Shown here one piece after another: positions 1-12,608 of a stretch of DNA of 64,000 nt; the first letter of the stretch is position 1, and each line of letters starts with the position of its first letter. Made by a program: the position numbers and the translations under genes. The stretch is from assembly GCA_003952965.2 (NCBI GenBank), contig CM025851.1, positions 12,742,942 to 12,806,941 on the forward strand. The letters are read 5' to 3'. This stretch comes from Morella rubra. Taxonomy: Eukaryota; Streptophyta; Magnoliopsida; Fagales; Myricaceae. The notes beneath the pieces are model-generated. The model worked only from the letters and a program-made list of their open reading frames with translations. It made no database searches and was not told the DNA's origin.

Positions 1-469
1 TCTACATATATGGTGTTCATTTTGCATTGGCTGCCACGCTCATCCGGATGCAATTGAAACTGAGAATTCGGGAGTTTGGTTTGTGTGGCTTTCTTCTGTT
101 TTGAAGCTTTTAAACTGTATTCTTTATATTTTGGGGTTGGTTCGTTATCCCCACACAGAATGGTAGTAGCTAGGACAGTTGAGAATGGGAGAACATATTA
201 CTGTTCAAGATCTACTGAATGTAATGGCTTGTTGGGATACATATTACAGTTACGATTCGAATTAGAGGCCGCAACGTAACGCTCCTACGAAGCAAATCAT
301 AGTTACAAAACATTAACCCACAGGCCGTCAACAGAACATTTTGGCAACCACTCGGCGGCCAATTAGTACGAAAATTATGACATTAATTTATTGTCTCGTA
401 TTGGAATGTTTTTTTTTTGCTTGATTTTATTGGGTGGAGGAAACTAAATATGGATTTATAGCACAAAAT
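1..469. other. Intergenic, no gene seen
   Basis: AT-rich sequence with no convincing coding region. The longest open frame (76-279, plus) starts at TTG and matches nothing I recognise. Confidence 0.5.
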
Positions 470-885
470 TATTTAATGACTAAATACATTTTTCACCCAT
501 CAATAATAGAGAGTTTGACATATTGCATTCAAAGCTACCAGTTTTGACACATTACACCATTAAACTACCAACCTTAGACAATTAATTGCATCCCTCTCAA
601 TTTTTTTCCTCCATATTGGACAGAAATTTAGTCTTTTACAATTAAAATGAGGATAATACCTTCTATCGAACATGGGCATATGAATAGTGGGTCATGGATA
701 TTGTCCTTATTTTGGTCTAATTTGGTGAGATCAAAATTTAACGGAGGGTGCAAACTATATATATAAGATTAGTAGTTGAAGGTTGCAATGTACTAAAGTA
801 GGTAGTTTACGGTACAATATGTCAAAACCCCTATATTTGAGAGGGGAAAAGTGTACTTATACCATTAGTTAAATCTAAAGTAAAA
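470..885. repeat. MITE-like inverted-repeat element
   Basis: The left arm (about 477-560: TAAATACA, then TTTGACATATTG and TTTTGACACATTAC) recurs inverted in the right arm (about 790-872), giving imperfect terminal inverted repeats of about 80 bp. There is no coding capacity. The ends are uncertain by about 10 bp and I could not fix a target site duplication. Short AT-rich elements of this form are usually non-autonomous DNA transposons. Confidence 0.55.
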
Positions 886-1002
886 TTAGATAAACTTAAA
901 TTGAGATAAGCATGAAGTGCCAAAGAGTACTAAAAACTCCATAGCTAGTATTGCTAATCATAATGCTTTGTTTGAAGGGTGGGAGGACAAATTAATTTTA
1001 GG

Positions 1003-1312
1003 AAAAAAGTTATTTTATGTCCCCAACTACCTAAGTAATCTCAAAGAGGGATCTTAACTACTACATTTGACACATTGAGCAATATACCTATCATATTTTA
1101 TCAATTTGTGCCTCTAAAAAAGATTCAATTGCCAAAATCGTGTCATGTGTTATAAATAAGCCATGTGGCACAGTTTTAAGCATCGAATTTTACTTCAAGG
1201 CGTAAATTGATAGATTTCGAAAGTTTGAGAGCTTGGCGTGTGAAATGTGATAGTTGAGAGCTCTGTTTGAGATTGTTTTGATGGTTTGGGGGCTCAAAGT
1301 GAATTTTTCACA
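1003..1312. repeat. MITE-like element with about 110-bp TIRs
   Basis: The left arm beginning near 1005 (GTCCCCAACTACC, CAATCTCAAA-like, TCTTAACTACTACATTT) is matched by the reverse complement of the right arm ending near 1310 (GCCCCCAAACCATC, CAATCTCAAACAG, CTCTCAACTATCACATTT). The arms are alignable for about 110 bp. It is non-coding. Outer limits are approximate. Confidence 0.6.
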
Positions 1313-1916
1313 TAAATTTTAAGTTAGTGTATAAAAATTAATTCATACATGAGTTTCAATGATCAAGACGATATCTTTGCTAGGTGGAAACATTAATCTA
1401 AAAGAAGTGCAAAAATTGTCATTAAGAAACTGAGCCTGGATAAAGAGCCATAGTACTCTATGTTAACCTTTTATCGTAAGAGAATATAATTCAAATAATT
1501 TAATCTATTAGAGCAAGTGGTAGTTCATATAATATTAGAATTCAGGGTTTAAATTCAAAATACTCCACACTTCTAAGTCCATTTTAATTAATATATATAT
1601 ATATATGTGTTGGACCTAGATATATACGCATTAGGCCTACTAATTAAGGAAGAATGGGGCTCACACGTGAGTAAGAATGTAAGAGAATATAATCTAAACA
1701 CTAAAATTTAACTCTTCTCAAACACTTCAAGGTTTTTAGATAAGTGGAAGTTCACATCCTTTTTTTTTTTTTTTGGCTCAATAAATAGTTAAATTCATTC
1801 AAAAACTAAAAGGACAAAAACATATCACAAGCTAGGATATGTTCAGAAAACAGAAGGAGAACTAACATCAGAAACACCGAAGCTAGCGGCCCATGTGGCC
1901 AACGAATGAGCCATAG
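1313..1916. other. Intergenic, short simple repeats only
   Basis: No gene. It holds a (TA)n run near 1588-1607 and a T-run near 1760-1773. The words AGAGAATATAAT near 1480 and 1681 suggest an old retroelement remnant, but nothing can be assigned. Confidence 0.4.
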
Positions 1917-4413
1917 AATTACAATTCTAGGCATCATCCCAAAAGGCGGATTATGTCGTCGCGGAATGTTTTTTCGATCCTAAAAAGTATCATTCGAACT
2001 CCAACAAATGGGATTCATAATTTTTTTTGTCGCAATGGAACGAAAATTATGTCCCCAAAAATTTCGTTGGAACACATACCGTTTGGACGGATGTGGGTTT
2101 TCTATTCTCTTACGTTTGAATGGTTATGAAAGGTTTAACTAAGGGTGACTATCGAAACAGATGAAACTGGAATTGCCTATTTCAGTTCCAGTTCTACTAC
2201 TCACTGAAATCAAATATTTAGTTCCAGTTCCATTCCGGTATTGTACCGGAATGGAACCAGAACGGAACCAAAATTTCCGGAATTGAAAACAAAAATTCTA
2301 GTTTCATTATGTGAGTTTTTTTTGTTAGATATTTTTGGGTCTTAATAAGCCCATTAGGCATTTTGGGTCAGAATTTTGTACAGATTTTTTTTTTATACAT
2401 TATAAATTAACAATAAATAACATGTACAATAATATTCATCCAAAATCTAAAATAAACATTCATCTAAAATAAAATTACAACATTAAAAAATTATGGGCAT
2501 AAAAAAAGGTTGTGAGCCCTATTTTAAAATTACAATGTTTTAAACCCTATCTAAAATAAAATAAACTTTCACCCAAAATCTTAAGTAAAATTACAAGGTC
2601 TTAAGCCATATATTTTTTTTAATAATTAAAAAAAAATGGAACCGGAAATTCCGCTAATTCCGCTATAATTTTTGGATTCCAGATTCCGATATGTGCCATT
2701 CTGATTTTGGTCGGAAACCCTTATCAACATTCCGGTTCTAACAGTCATTCACAATCATACATTAACGAACGAATATATTCGAATATATGTGCCGAAATTG
2801 GAATGGAATCGTAATTCTGATTTTGGTCGGAATTTTTCCTCACCCTTAGGTTCAACACTTTCTTGTTCAATATCGTTCTTTCTCGTTCTAACAGTCATTC
2901 ACAATCATACACTTTAACGAACGAATATATTCGAATAGTGTTAGATGAAATCGCTCTATACAGTTCGAATGTAATAAGAGAGACGATTCATTCTCGTTCG
3001 ATATAATTCGAAGGTGTCAGGTGAAACCAATCTATACTGTTCGAATACAAATATAGATAAAACATGATTGTAAGGCACCTACGTCATGACTATGTTAACT
3101 ATAGCTTCCTCATGAATTTCTCCATTTGGTACTCTAGCCGTGACTCTTGCTCTAATCTAAGCAGCTCCTGCATTTTCCACTTAGGGTAGAAGACACCATT
3201 GTACCAGAATGCTCACGTTTGCCACCAATTGTCACCAACCTATTTAAGTGAATGGAAATAGTCAAATTGATGACGTTGCATAAACTTCAAATGGGTCTAA
3301 GAGTATTATACATGACATTATTGCAAACAAAATTGTTCAAACACGGTCGAAAGGTAACGTTTCTACTCGAACAGATTATAGAATACAGTTCGAAATATAA
3401 CGAATGGGCACCAAACACAGATTTTCTAGTGTTTACCATTCGAACACTGGGTACAAAACGCATACATGTTCAAGAAAATCACAAATCACTCTGAAAAGTA
3501 CTTCAAAACCCATAAAAATTGACCCAAACAGCATACCCAACAACCTAGGATACAATGTAACCACATTAACACCTCACAAAGATCATACAATCATGTTTTT
3601 CATCCAAAATTCAAAATCAACCAAAAATACCCATTTATAAAATCTAACAAATATCCAAACTGAATTAAATGATTGTTATCTCTATTCGAATGTAAGCTGC
3701 TATACTTTCTCTTAGTCCTACAAAAACAAGCAACAAATTGGCTAAGAAGGCATATAAACGGTGTCTCCTAAACGGATCGTTTGGTATTACCATTTGAATG
3801 GTAAAACCAAAATAGTGCGGATAACGAGTCGTTTCCAAACGGTAATAGTTCTATTCAAATGCTGTAAATAGTATATGTAATTGTCCAGAAGATTTGGGAG
3901 TGAAAATTCTAGAAGTTCGCGAAATGTGCATATTTACCGGTAATGCATACCGTTTGGACGAGTATAACGGTAAATATCTGGGACATGCTAACAAGACATG
4001 CATTAAGGGCGGTAAGTGCACATCACGTTTCTTGCTTACGTCCAAACAATTTTTTATTTTTTGAAATGGAAGGACACCACGTTGCGGTAAATAACAGGCT
4101 CGTTCAAACGTGATATTTCTTACATCTGAACAGTTTTCCACTTTTGGGACAGAATATATATCATCATATGTATGTCGCACATCCGTCCCAAAAAGTCGAG
4201 ATTGTTTTTTGGATGGAAATTTATGTACCAAAAAAACATTTCCATCGCCAAAAATATTGTGTTAGGGACGGATTTTTTTTCCTCCCCAAAAATTAACTAA
4301 CCACATCTTACGGGACAACTCGAAAAATCTATTTCGAAAGAGTACTTTTTTTTTTGACGGATTTTTTGACATGCCAAGAAAAATTGTCTCAAAAAGTCAA
4401 ATTTCTTGTATAT
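1917..4413. mobile_element. Diverged TIR (CACTA-like) element remnant rich in TTCGAA words
   Basis: The right end reads as the reverse complement of a CACTA-type terminus: TACAAGAAATTTGACTTTTT seen from 4410 inward, close to the CACTACAAGAAA class. Internal words GGGACGG / CCGTCCC (near 4131-4330) and many TTCGAA-type words (2760-3450, 3650-3850) resemble the element that starts at 60579. The left limit is a guess, based on a weak match of the sequence near 1930-1970 to the start of the 60.6-kb element. No coding region survives. It is interrupted by the hAT element at 2140-2848. Confidence 0.35.
2132..2856. mobile_element. Non-autonomous hAT-type element with 8-bp TSD
   Basis: The element itself is 2140-2848 (709 bp). 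Its ends are TAAGGGTGA and TCACCCTTA, perfect 9-bp inverted repeats. It is flanked by GGTTTAAC (2132-2139) and GGTTCAAC (2849-2856), an 8-bp target duplication with one mismatch, which is the hAT length. The interior is AT-rich with CCGGAA/TTCCGG words (2215-2285, 2640-2735) and has no transposase, so it would depend on a transposase elsewhere. Flanking sequence reads across into the surrounding remnant, so it is nested. A related fragment lies at 40777-40955. Confidence 0.75.
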
Positions 4414-6612
4414 ATATATTATCTTGTATCGCTGATATATATCCTGATACCTTTAAAATGATCCGCATATTAATATCATCCGTAACACTTCCACATAGCC
4501 TGTCTCTTCAAAAGCAACGTAAATCAGAGCAATATATAATGTTTCTGTTAAGTGTATATATAATTCCAACCCTCCAGAAACAAACTCAAAATAACTAATT
4601 TAAACATATTAAATACAAATTCTGCAAATAGAGCATGAGTACATGACTAGGCGTTACCTGAATTATCAGACAGTAATATTATTAATCCAAATGATCATTA
4701 ATTGCACCAAACATTGTTACCTCAACAAGAATTCGAACACACTCAACCTAGCTACACGATCCTGAATGATTCCAAAGTCGCCTTGAGGATCTTGTTTTCT
4801 ATTACTTTTAATCAGTATAAACATTAGTTAAGTTAGCTATTTATAGATCTTAATTACCTTTTCTGGTGTTTTACTAAGACTATTATTTGCCATTTATGAA
4901 ATTATATAGAAGAAATATTAACTAACACAACTGTCATAACGAAATTAATGCCAAGTGTTATATGAACCAAACTATATATAAGTCGTGTAGTAGTTAATTA
5001 TGATATGTACTGCAGTTTAATTACATATATGAAAACCTTTCCAATAGTTCTCATAAAGTGTCGAGCTCCCGCTCATGTAATTCTTAGCCACACTAGCTAC
5101 TACCATTGTGCCCCTATTACCATTATAACAACATCTTCCTTTCAGTAGGACATAATCTCAATCTAATTATGTCATATATATAAGATCGTCATGAATTTTT
5201 ACTTATTGGGGCCATATGATTATACCTATAGCTAGCTAATTCATAGACTTTCAGGAAACCATCAAAGTTTGCCTCCTTCTATAAGCAACGATTTCTTACA
5301 AAACCAGCTCTCAGAAAAGGAAACTTTCTTGACTGCCTCTATCAATGTGTCCATATGCACACTTTCGATGTTAGACAAATTAAAGAACTATATACAAGCA
5401 GTAAATTCAATCGTTACCTTCCATCTGACTGAGCAACCAGAACATGTGAAACCATATATAGGGTATATATTTAAGATCACTTGTTATCCAAATTACCAAT
5501 ATGATTATAACACTTTTAATTAATCGGTAATTGATATTCCTTAAGTGTTGTATGACACTATATATTCCGGTATACGTGCTAATTGCTTGTTAATGTACCT
5601 CACAATAGCTAATTTAACAAGATATCTTACTCTATCACAACCTTTTCAAGCTCTTAAATGTTAACCTCTCTCTCTCTATATATATATATTCTAGTGACTC
5701 AATGACCTTTCCAGTACGCCTACGTACCTCTTTATAAGTTAGCATACATAAATGAAAATTTTGGCCTATGCCAATATCAGGTAGCTCCACATTACCTACA
5801 AGAAATGTCAGCCAATATATATTAAAACCACGTTGTAGCTATAGGTACAAAGCAAGATATAGTCAGTCCGTACGTATGCTCCCAGATTCAGTCAGAGGTA
5901 GCTACCAATAAATAGTTACACATACCCATATCCTTGCGGGCGCATGTTGGGCCTTCCTCTTGGAAATATTATACTGAGGCAAAGCTACCTCGACACCGTA
6001 GTATGCATATTGTTGCATGCCCTCATACCCGCACAATCCCGTAACCTGCTATCCCATGCCTGCGCCAATCACTGAGTACTGTTGGTGATCCAATATCATG
6101 CAGTAGCTAGTCTGCACAATTAACTTCCTGCCACCGTCAAGCACCAATTTAGAACACCTTACACAGATCTTTAGCTCAGGTGTCACAGAAGGCGCTGAAA
6201 GAAGCTGCAAACAATATACAAGCCCCCAATATGTCTCAAGTCTTGAGAACTGGGGAGAATTCGGCTTGGAACACCTGGTATAAATTAACCTCAAGATTTA
6301 TAGATAGAGAATTCCCACAACAAAAAGTCTTCAATGTGTTTCCTCATGGAGTGTTCGTTAGTTTTGTCACATTCGCAACTTTAAAGATCTTGTGCGTCTG
6401 ATGGTTATTGCTGTCTTGATCGTAAATTAAAACGGGGGAAGAACAAACAACAAATACAGGCATCCACAACAACAAACAAAACTCATTCTTCTTTTTATGT
6501 ATATTGTACAAATATAACAAGTAACAGGGTCTGCACCGCAGTTGCTTTTAATTAGCATAATTTTCCCACAGGAAGACTCATGAGAGAAGACTCAGAATGT
6601 ACGAAAGAGAAA
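4414..6612. other. Intergenic, no gene seen
   Basis: AT-rich DNA with scattered TATATA stretches. Open frames are short and most begin at non-ATG codons. Nothing here resembles a known family. Confidence 0.45.
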
Positions 6613-6732
6613 TTACTTCTGGTCCATGATCCCCTTGAGGCCTCTCTTGTCTTTGTTTTCAGCAGTATGACTTATAACTGTGTTTGAGATATGTTGGAGA
6701 TATCGTGTTCTTGATCCACTTTCACCATCAAT
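6613..6732 (-). pseudogene. Possible C-terminal exon remnant, unrecognised
   Basis: On the minus strand a 39-codon frame ends in TAA at 6613-6615 and reads like real protein near its end (NKDKRGLKGIMDQK). No start codon, splice acceptor or upstream exon could be joined to it. I cannot name a family. It may be the decayed last exon of a lost gene, or chance. Confidence 0.15.
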
Positions 6733-7394
6733 ATATATCACAATAGTATTCAAGATTCTTAACCTTTATTCTTGCTGATCGTCTTTGGATCCCAATTTTT
6801 AACCGCAATAAATTGAAATATTGCTTTGTGGTTGGATGCTTTCTAATCTCCATACTGTTTCTTCAATCAAGTTTGTCTTTGATGTTTCTCCATTCTACAT
6901 TCCTTCACTAAATGACTCGGTCATCCAAAAGTTTATTCGCTTTGTCAAAACTTGGATGAGAGATTTTGCATATGAGACTAGAATAGTGTGGTTCTTTCAT
7001 TATTTGCGTCTGTCATCATGTTCATCATCGACATTATTGTCCTCATCATCGCCAACTAACTTTTCTAGTTACACATGTTCTGGTTCTTCTTGACGCACCC
7101 AGTCCATTCCATGAGAGAATGGTTCCTTCAAGAAGTTTAATGGGTACGTCCTTTTCAAAATCCAAACCGAGACCCTCCCAATATATCGCTCCCGTGAAAC
7201 ATATATACCAATCAACCTAAAACTACACTTACAACAAAATATGAGAAAATTAATGGTGCTTCTGCCACCTTCTCCAAACAGTGAAACCGGCCTGAACCCT
7301 TTTGAAAAAACACAAGAACGACCAAAAACAAAAAAAACAAAAAAAAAACAAAGAAATGGAGAGGGGGTTCGAAGTTAACCTTTCTGTCTTCTCC

Positions 7395-7859
7395 TCAGTC
7401 TTTCGTTCGCTTCCTTTTCTCATCTTCTGATTCAAGAAGATCCTCCAATACCTTGTCATCCAAGTACTCAAACTCGAAGACCTGCCTTTCTTGTCCTGCA
7501 GAACTTCCCCTCTCGGAACTCCCAGGAGGAGCTAAAGAAGAACTAGATGCTGAAAATGATGAAAAATTAGGAGGAAACGGTGCAGAGCCCGCCACTTGAG
7601 AATAATACTCATTCGGAAAGTTAAGAATTGCAAGGTGACCCCTCAAGTTAAATGCAGCACGATCGTAAGCCCTCGCTGCTTCTTCAGCCGTCTCGAACGT
7701 CCCAAGCCACAGACGAGCACCATGCCTTGACGGGTCTCGGATCTCAGCTGCAAACTTCCCCCATGGCCTCCTTCGGACTCCCCGGTACCGGATTTCTTCC
7801 CTGCCCTTTTGATCGTCTTTCTCTTGCTTCTCCTCCTTTCCTTTGTGAGGCTCTTCCAT
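7395..7859 (-). CDS. Group IX ethylene response factor (ERF096/ERF098-like)
   Basis: This is a small nuclear transcription factor of 154 residues, expected to bind the GCC box (AGCCGCC) and activate defence, jasmonate/ethylene or redox-related genes. One AP2/ERF domain spans about residues 24-83, with the [19 protein letters not shown] start, the WLGTF element and an AYDRAAF helix. Ala and Asp in [10 protein letters not shown] mark the ERF rather than the DREB subfamily. A short acidic motif near the C-terminus ([12 protein letters not shown], residues 131-142) is the group IXc signature seen in Arabidopsis ERF095-098. The Lys/Glu-rich N-terminus (1-23) and Ser-rich linker (about 96-120) match the short proteins of this clade. 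The start is an ATG with a TATA box about 96 bp upstream. The gene is intronless, as usual for the group. Its neighbour is the divergent ERF1-like gene about 14 kb away, matching the ERF cluster around At3g23220-At3g23240. ERF098/TDR1-like is my best guess among ERF095-098. Confidence 0.93.
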   Translation of the reverse strand: MEEPHKGKEEKQEKDDQKGREEIRYRGVRRRPWGKFAAEIRDPSRHGARLWLGTFETAEEAARAYDRAAFNLRGHLAILNFPNEYYSQVAGSAPFPPNFSSFSASSSSLAPPGSSERGSSAGQERQVFEFEYLDDKVLEDLLESEDEKRKRTKD

Positions 7860-7954
7860 GCTATGTCTCTTTTAATTTCTTTCTCCCCTTTTTTTCACAA
7901 TATTTAAAGTAACCTTCTGCTTTCGTATTGGTCAGATAGTCATAGACATGAGTT

Positions 7955-7963
7955 TATTTTATA
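7955..7963 (-). promoter_or_regulatory. TATA box of the ERF098-like gene
   Basis: On the minus strand the sequence reads CCTATAAAATAAAC. It lies about 92-96 bp upstream of the ATG, which would give a 5' UTR of roughly 60-70 bases. The call rests on sequence and spacing only. Confidence 0.5.
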
Positions 7964-10900
7964 GGTGGCGTTAGTCCTCCCGAACGTGGATTGACTACAT
8001 AGGTATGTCTTTCTAGGAAGGTTCTCTGTGGCAGAGTGAAAATTCGATTCCTCGACTAAATCTTATGATCAAACCAAAAGGGTTCCTGAATCTGTATCCA
8101 CTAATTGATCGACACTTTTCTAAATTTTATTCGAATTCTTTTTGAACATGTGAGAATAATAGAATTTGTTGCACTAGTAATAGTTTAACACTAGTCACAT
8201 GAAATGATTTTTTATGCTGACTTTAGTACATTTGATGTACAAAGGGGACAATTGCTAGAGCCCAATATAGCCAATACCCGAACAACCGTAGACAAGTACG
8301 TACTAATATAATTAAGAAATCTTGTGAGTTCTGAGAAATTTCTCTCCGGCGATTTTCAACGGTTAAACACTCTCAACTGAGAATGATGTTGCTATGGCTT
8401 AGAAAAAAAGAAAAGAAAAGGAATGATGTTGCTATATTTTTTTTTGGGTTTTCATCACCTAAGGTTAATTCTGTTGTATCTGCTGTATCGACAACAAATA
8501 GGCAGATCGGTAGATTTCAAGTATTTTGCTATTTCCAGATATTTTATTTAAGGCATGTTTGCCGGCGTCCAATGTCCCCGTGTGTGATACGCGTACGAGG
8601 CACAACAAATTTGGAGGAAGATTGATGCCATTTATCGCCTTTATGATGCAGAACTCTGTCAGAAACAGTTTGCCAAGTTTATTGCAAGTTAATGCTACTT
8701 TTTGGAATACGAAATACAACTTCCACTCCTAATTGTATTGTCCTGGAAATCAGTGTATATTCTGTAGGCAAGGTGGTGAAGACGGCCATCATTTTTTTTT
8801 TTTCCCACGAGATCCTCTATAATTTTCTATTGTGTCATGTAATTTAAAAAAAAATAAACACGTGGTTTTTATTATAAAATTTATGTTGCGTGAAACTTTA
8901 TATAAACAGGTATTAAATGATGTAGAATCTATCTCTTGTGTCTATTTTTATTTGAATTATACTGTAAAATTTAGACAATGAATTACAGAGGAATTGACTT
9001 CCTAAGAGTGCATTTTGGAGCTATGTGAAAAGAAAATGTAACATGTATTGTGTCCATAGGAGGTGAAAAGAAACCATCAGTTGGATGATCCAAAGCTTCC
9101 AAGGAAAAATCTTGTCCGAGCACCATACGTAAATTTACGCTTATTGCAGCAATCTTTTCCATTTAGAGGGAAAAAGGAACAGAAGGACTAGCTAGGTAGA
9201 TCCGGTATCTTGTTCGCAGCTGGTGAGGAGAATTACCCTGTAGTTTGATCTCTTCCCCAAGTTGAGTGCTGTTTCTTTTTTCCCCAAGCCTCAACCAAAA
9301 TGTTGATTGTTTTGCTTGGGATATTGCGGTATTAGGCCCTTTTTGAATTCGTTTTGTAATTTGCTGTTACCAATCCGAACAGAGAAAAATAAATAAATAT
9401 AGGTAATTGCCCCCTGCTAGATAAGGTGTTACATATGACCCATATTCTGCAGAAAATGTCCTAATGCAAGTCATTTCTTTTGTAAGAGCTAGGAACCCGT
9501 GTTCTTTGCTCTTCCAGCCTATATATTATTTTAATCAAACAAATTGAGAACCAAACTCTATAATCCAAATTAGCTACGCTAACAAAACAACCATTTCCTT
9601 AGCCGCAGTCGTCTCTGTTTTCTTTTTATTTTTCGGCTCCCCTGTTCTTTGGGTCGGTCTTAGCCGTGATTTTGGAAACGGATCTTGACAACTTTTAAGC
9701 CTATTTGCTAACTAGGTTGGGCTTTACTCCCTTGACATCGAAGCATCCTGTACGCCAACTTTGGAAATGATAGCTTGCTGGCGGAAGCCTGGCTCAGCAA
9801 AGATGTTCTTGAACCAAGAATGGAAATACAGGGCTCTATAAATTCTAACAAAGAATGCTCCCTAATCCATGTATATTCAGTTAATCTGTTAATATCAAAA
9901 ATCATTATTCATATAAAGATGAGCAACGGTCGTACACGATGCAATACCTGCCCCTTTCTCAAAAGTACCTTAATAGAACCTCCTCTTCTTAGGATCTAGT
10001 TTAACTTGGTTTTATTGATCTTTTATCGTCGAACCATATAATTTTAGAATGGAAACATAATACGTATGTACAAGATATGGAAATGAATTTCTTCCTAATT
10101 TGAACGCTTTCGAAAACATGATACGTATATGATGATGATATAAGAGTTGGCCCACTTATTTTCGGGGCCCCAAGTAAACCATTCAGAGTAGTAGGACTCT
10201 CTTTGCCAGTTCAGGCGAAAAGTAATGGCGACAAAAGTCAAAGGGGCGTTGTAATAGACCACCGATTTATTTGCTTAAAGGCCAAGGCACGCCGGGGGCC
10301 CAGTAGAATGGGGAGGTCAGGGTCATCTTCGCTTTTCCTTGCGCCTTTCAAAAACAGACAAACTTCTTGTATCATGTAAACGGGATTCCGTGGCAGATTT
10401 GAAGTCCTAATGTGGACAAAAGATTTCACATTACAACCCTCGTACAGCGAGATAAAGTTGACAATTTTTTCTCCTAGTCAGCTTCTTCCATCTTTTGTCT
10501 GACCGTTGCTTTAACTAACCATCTGCTACCTGGGACTTCAGTTTCCGGTAGCTCACTACAATCTTGTACGTCAAAATTTGGTAAACCTGCTGATAGGATT
10601 ATACGCGTTCTTATTATTCATTAGCTTATGAAATTCTCCAAATAGATATATAAGCAAAGAACAATGCGGAGAAAAAACATTTAGAGAAAGTTGGTAGCGG
10701 ACTGTATCATGATTCATGTCACTCCGTACGTCACTTGTAGAAGACCGATTTCAGCTTAATAATTGGTGCCATGCGTCATTGCTTCTGTAATCTTCACTAA
10801 ATCGATCCATGATTCAATGGGGCTGTCCTGTCCTACACTTCGGAGAGAGAGAGAGAGAGAGAGGAAAAGAAAGAAAGGAGAAGCGGGGAAAAAAAGGCAA

Positions 10901-11805
10901 ACGGGCATGATTGTCCAAGAACAGGGTGACCAAACTGGCCTGGCCAAATGCCAAACGATATTTTATATAGTTAAGTTTCAAAGACTCGTTAAAGTTCATT
11001 GATGAATCTTTGCATCTAGGCGTTGCATGTCAGTGCTTGTTGAATTCCAAATCCAAAACCATTTTGGACGTTCATAATAATACTATGAACTTTAGTTACT
11101 TTTCTAAGTTTGGTTCTGATCTACATGATAGTGGTTCTTTGACCCTAATTTTTTATTTTGTCAGGGGTAGTTCATAGATGTGATTTGGGAGTCAAAATTT
11201 TAGCCCCAATAAAATAATTACATAAAATTTTCTCTCTCCTCGTTAAATCATCACTTTTTTATTCTAAATAAATATAAAAATTTATTCAAATTATCTTTCT
11301 CTTTACTTTTTTTACTAACAACGACACCTCAAGATTTTAACAATCAAACACCGCAGATTATGCATCTACTATAGTTTTTTTTTTTTTTGGCTTAATTAGA
11401 TTGTCTGTTTGTGTCAAGAGATTTGAAATCTAAGTACAGAACTTTGGCAAGAGCTCCCGTGATCCTGTCAATGGAAATTGAAAAGATGTTTATACATTGC
11501 ACGTACGGGTGCATTGGTAGCTGGCGTGGTGTAAATTGAAAAGGACTTCTGGCACGGAATTAAGTCTCTGGAAACTTTGAATGAGCTCGTGGGATTAATA
11601 TTTTCAAAGTCACGATTTCTAACATCACGAGATTAATCAAAATCTCCATATCCTGTGCCTCAGGAAAGCCATCTGAGTGTGAAAATCTGGTCAACCAAGG
11701 TACTAATAAACAAGATGTTAGATTCCCTAAGAATGCCCCGTACTGTATTATGTTAGGGTCAGTAAAGAGATTATACATGGATATCATGAAACTCCTCCCT
11801 TATGC
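7964..11805. other. Intergenic, upstream of ERF098-like gene
   Basis: No gene is supported. It contains a (GA)n microsatellite at about 10842-10863 and homopolymer runs. The open frames at 8383-8732, 9708-9999 and 10238-11002 overlap one another on both strands without homology, and are treated as chance. Confidence 0.45.
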
Positions 11806-12042
11806 ACTAATATCATTTTAAGGTCTAAACTATCAATTTTATCACCTTCCGCTCTCAAACTATTGAAATTTCCCAACTTACGCCACTTCATCAAATCTTA
11901 TAATGGTTGAAATGATTAGTACACTTTTAATGGTCACATCTGATTAAGTAGCATAAATTAATGAATTACGATAGTTTGACGGCAGAATGTGATGAAATTG
12001 ATAATTTAAACCTTAGATTGATATTGGTCTAATAATTTTAGC
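11806..12042. repeat. MITE-like element, about 85-bp TIRs
   Basis: The left arm (CACTAATATCATTTTAAGG, TAAACTATCAATTTTATCAC) is matched by the inverted right arm (TAGACCAATATCAATCTAAGG, TTAAATTATCAATTTCATCAC). The length is about 235 bp with no coding capacity. Limits are approximate. Confidence 0.6.
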
Positions 12043-12085
12043 GCAAAAAATAAAGTTTCCCTAGTTGTTAACTTAATTCTTGAAG

Positions 12086-12608
12086 GGTAAATTACAATTT
12101 GCTCCCTCAAATTAACATTGATTCTCAAATACCCTTCACAAACTTTAACTCGTTACAACTTACCCACCACAAACTATATTTCTCGTTGCGATTTCATCTC
12201 TCAACTTGCTAGAGTTTTTATGTGGAACAATTTCCGTCCCACATAAAGGACACGTGACCTCCTCTTCCTTACTTGAAAAGATAAATTTACCCTCTTTTGA
12301 GTACTTTCTAACCTTTTACGATGCTTCTAGCAATTCCTATACCCAAAATATTATATGTAATTAGCTGATTTTTTTGTTTTAAAGATGACTAATTTGGAAT
12401 CAAGCTGGTCAAATTTATATTTTCAAGTAAGGAGAAGGTCACGTGTCGTTCACGTAGAACTGAAACTGTTCAACATAACAATTCTAGCAAGTTAGGGGAT
12501 GAACTCACAATGAGAAGTATAGTTTGTGGAGGTGAATTGTAACGATCAAGTTAAAATTTATGGGAGTATTTAAGTATCAAGTAGTAGTTTGAAGGGAAAA
12601 ATTATAAT
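12086..12608. repeat. MITE-like element, about 180-bp TIRs
   Basis: Long inverted arms: GGGTAAATTACAATTTGCTC at the left pairs with the inverted right end near 12608. Inner blocks such as CACAAACTATA, CAACTTGCTAGA and GACACGTGACCTCCTCTT have clear inverted partners between 12425 and 12600. It is about 520 bp and non-coding. The arms are long for a MITE, so a MULE-type foldback is possible. Confidence 0.65.

Noticed and set aside
3851..4231. 126-codon minus-strand open frame
   Set aside because: It lies in repeated subterminal-type words of a transposon remnant, with no domain or homology recognised.
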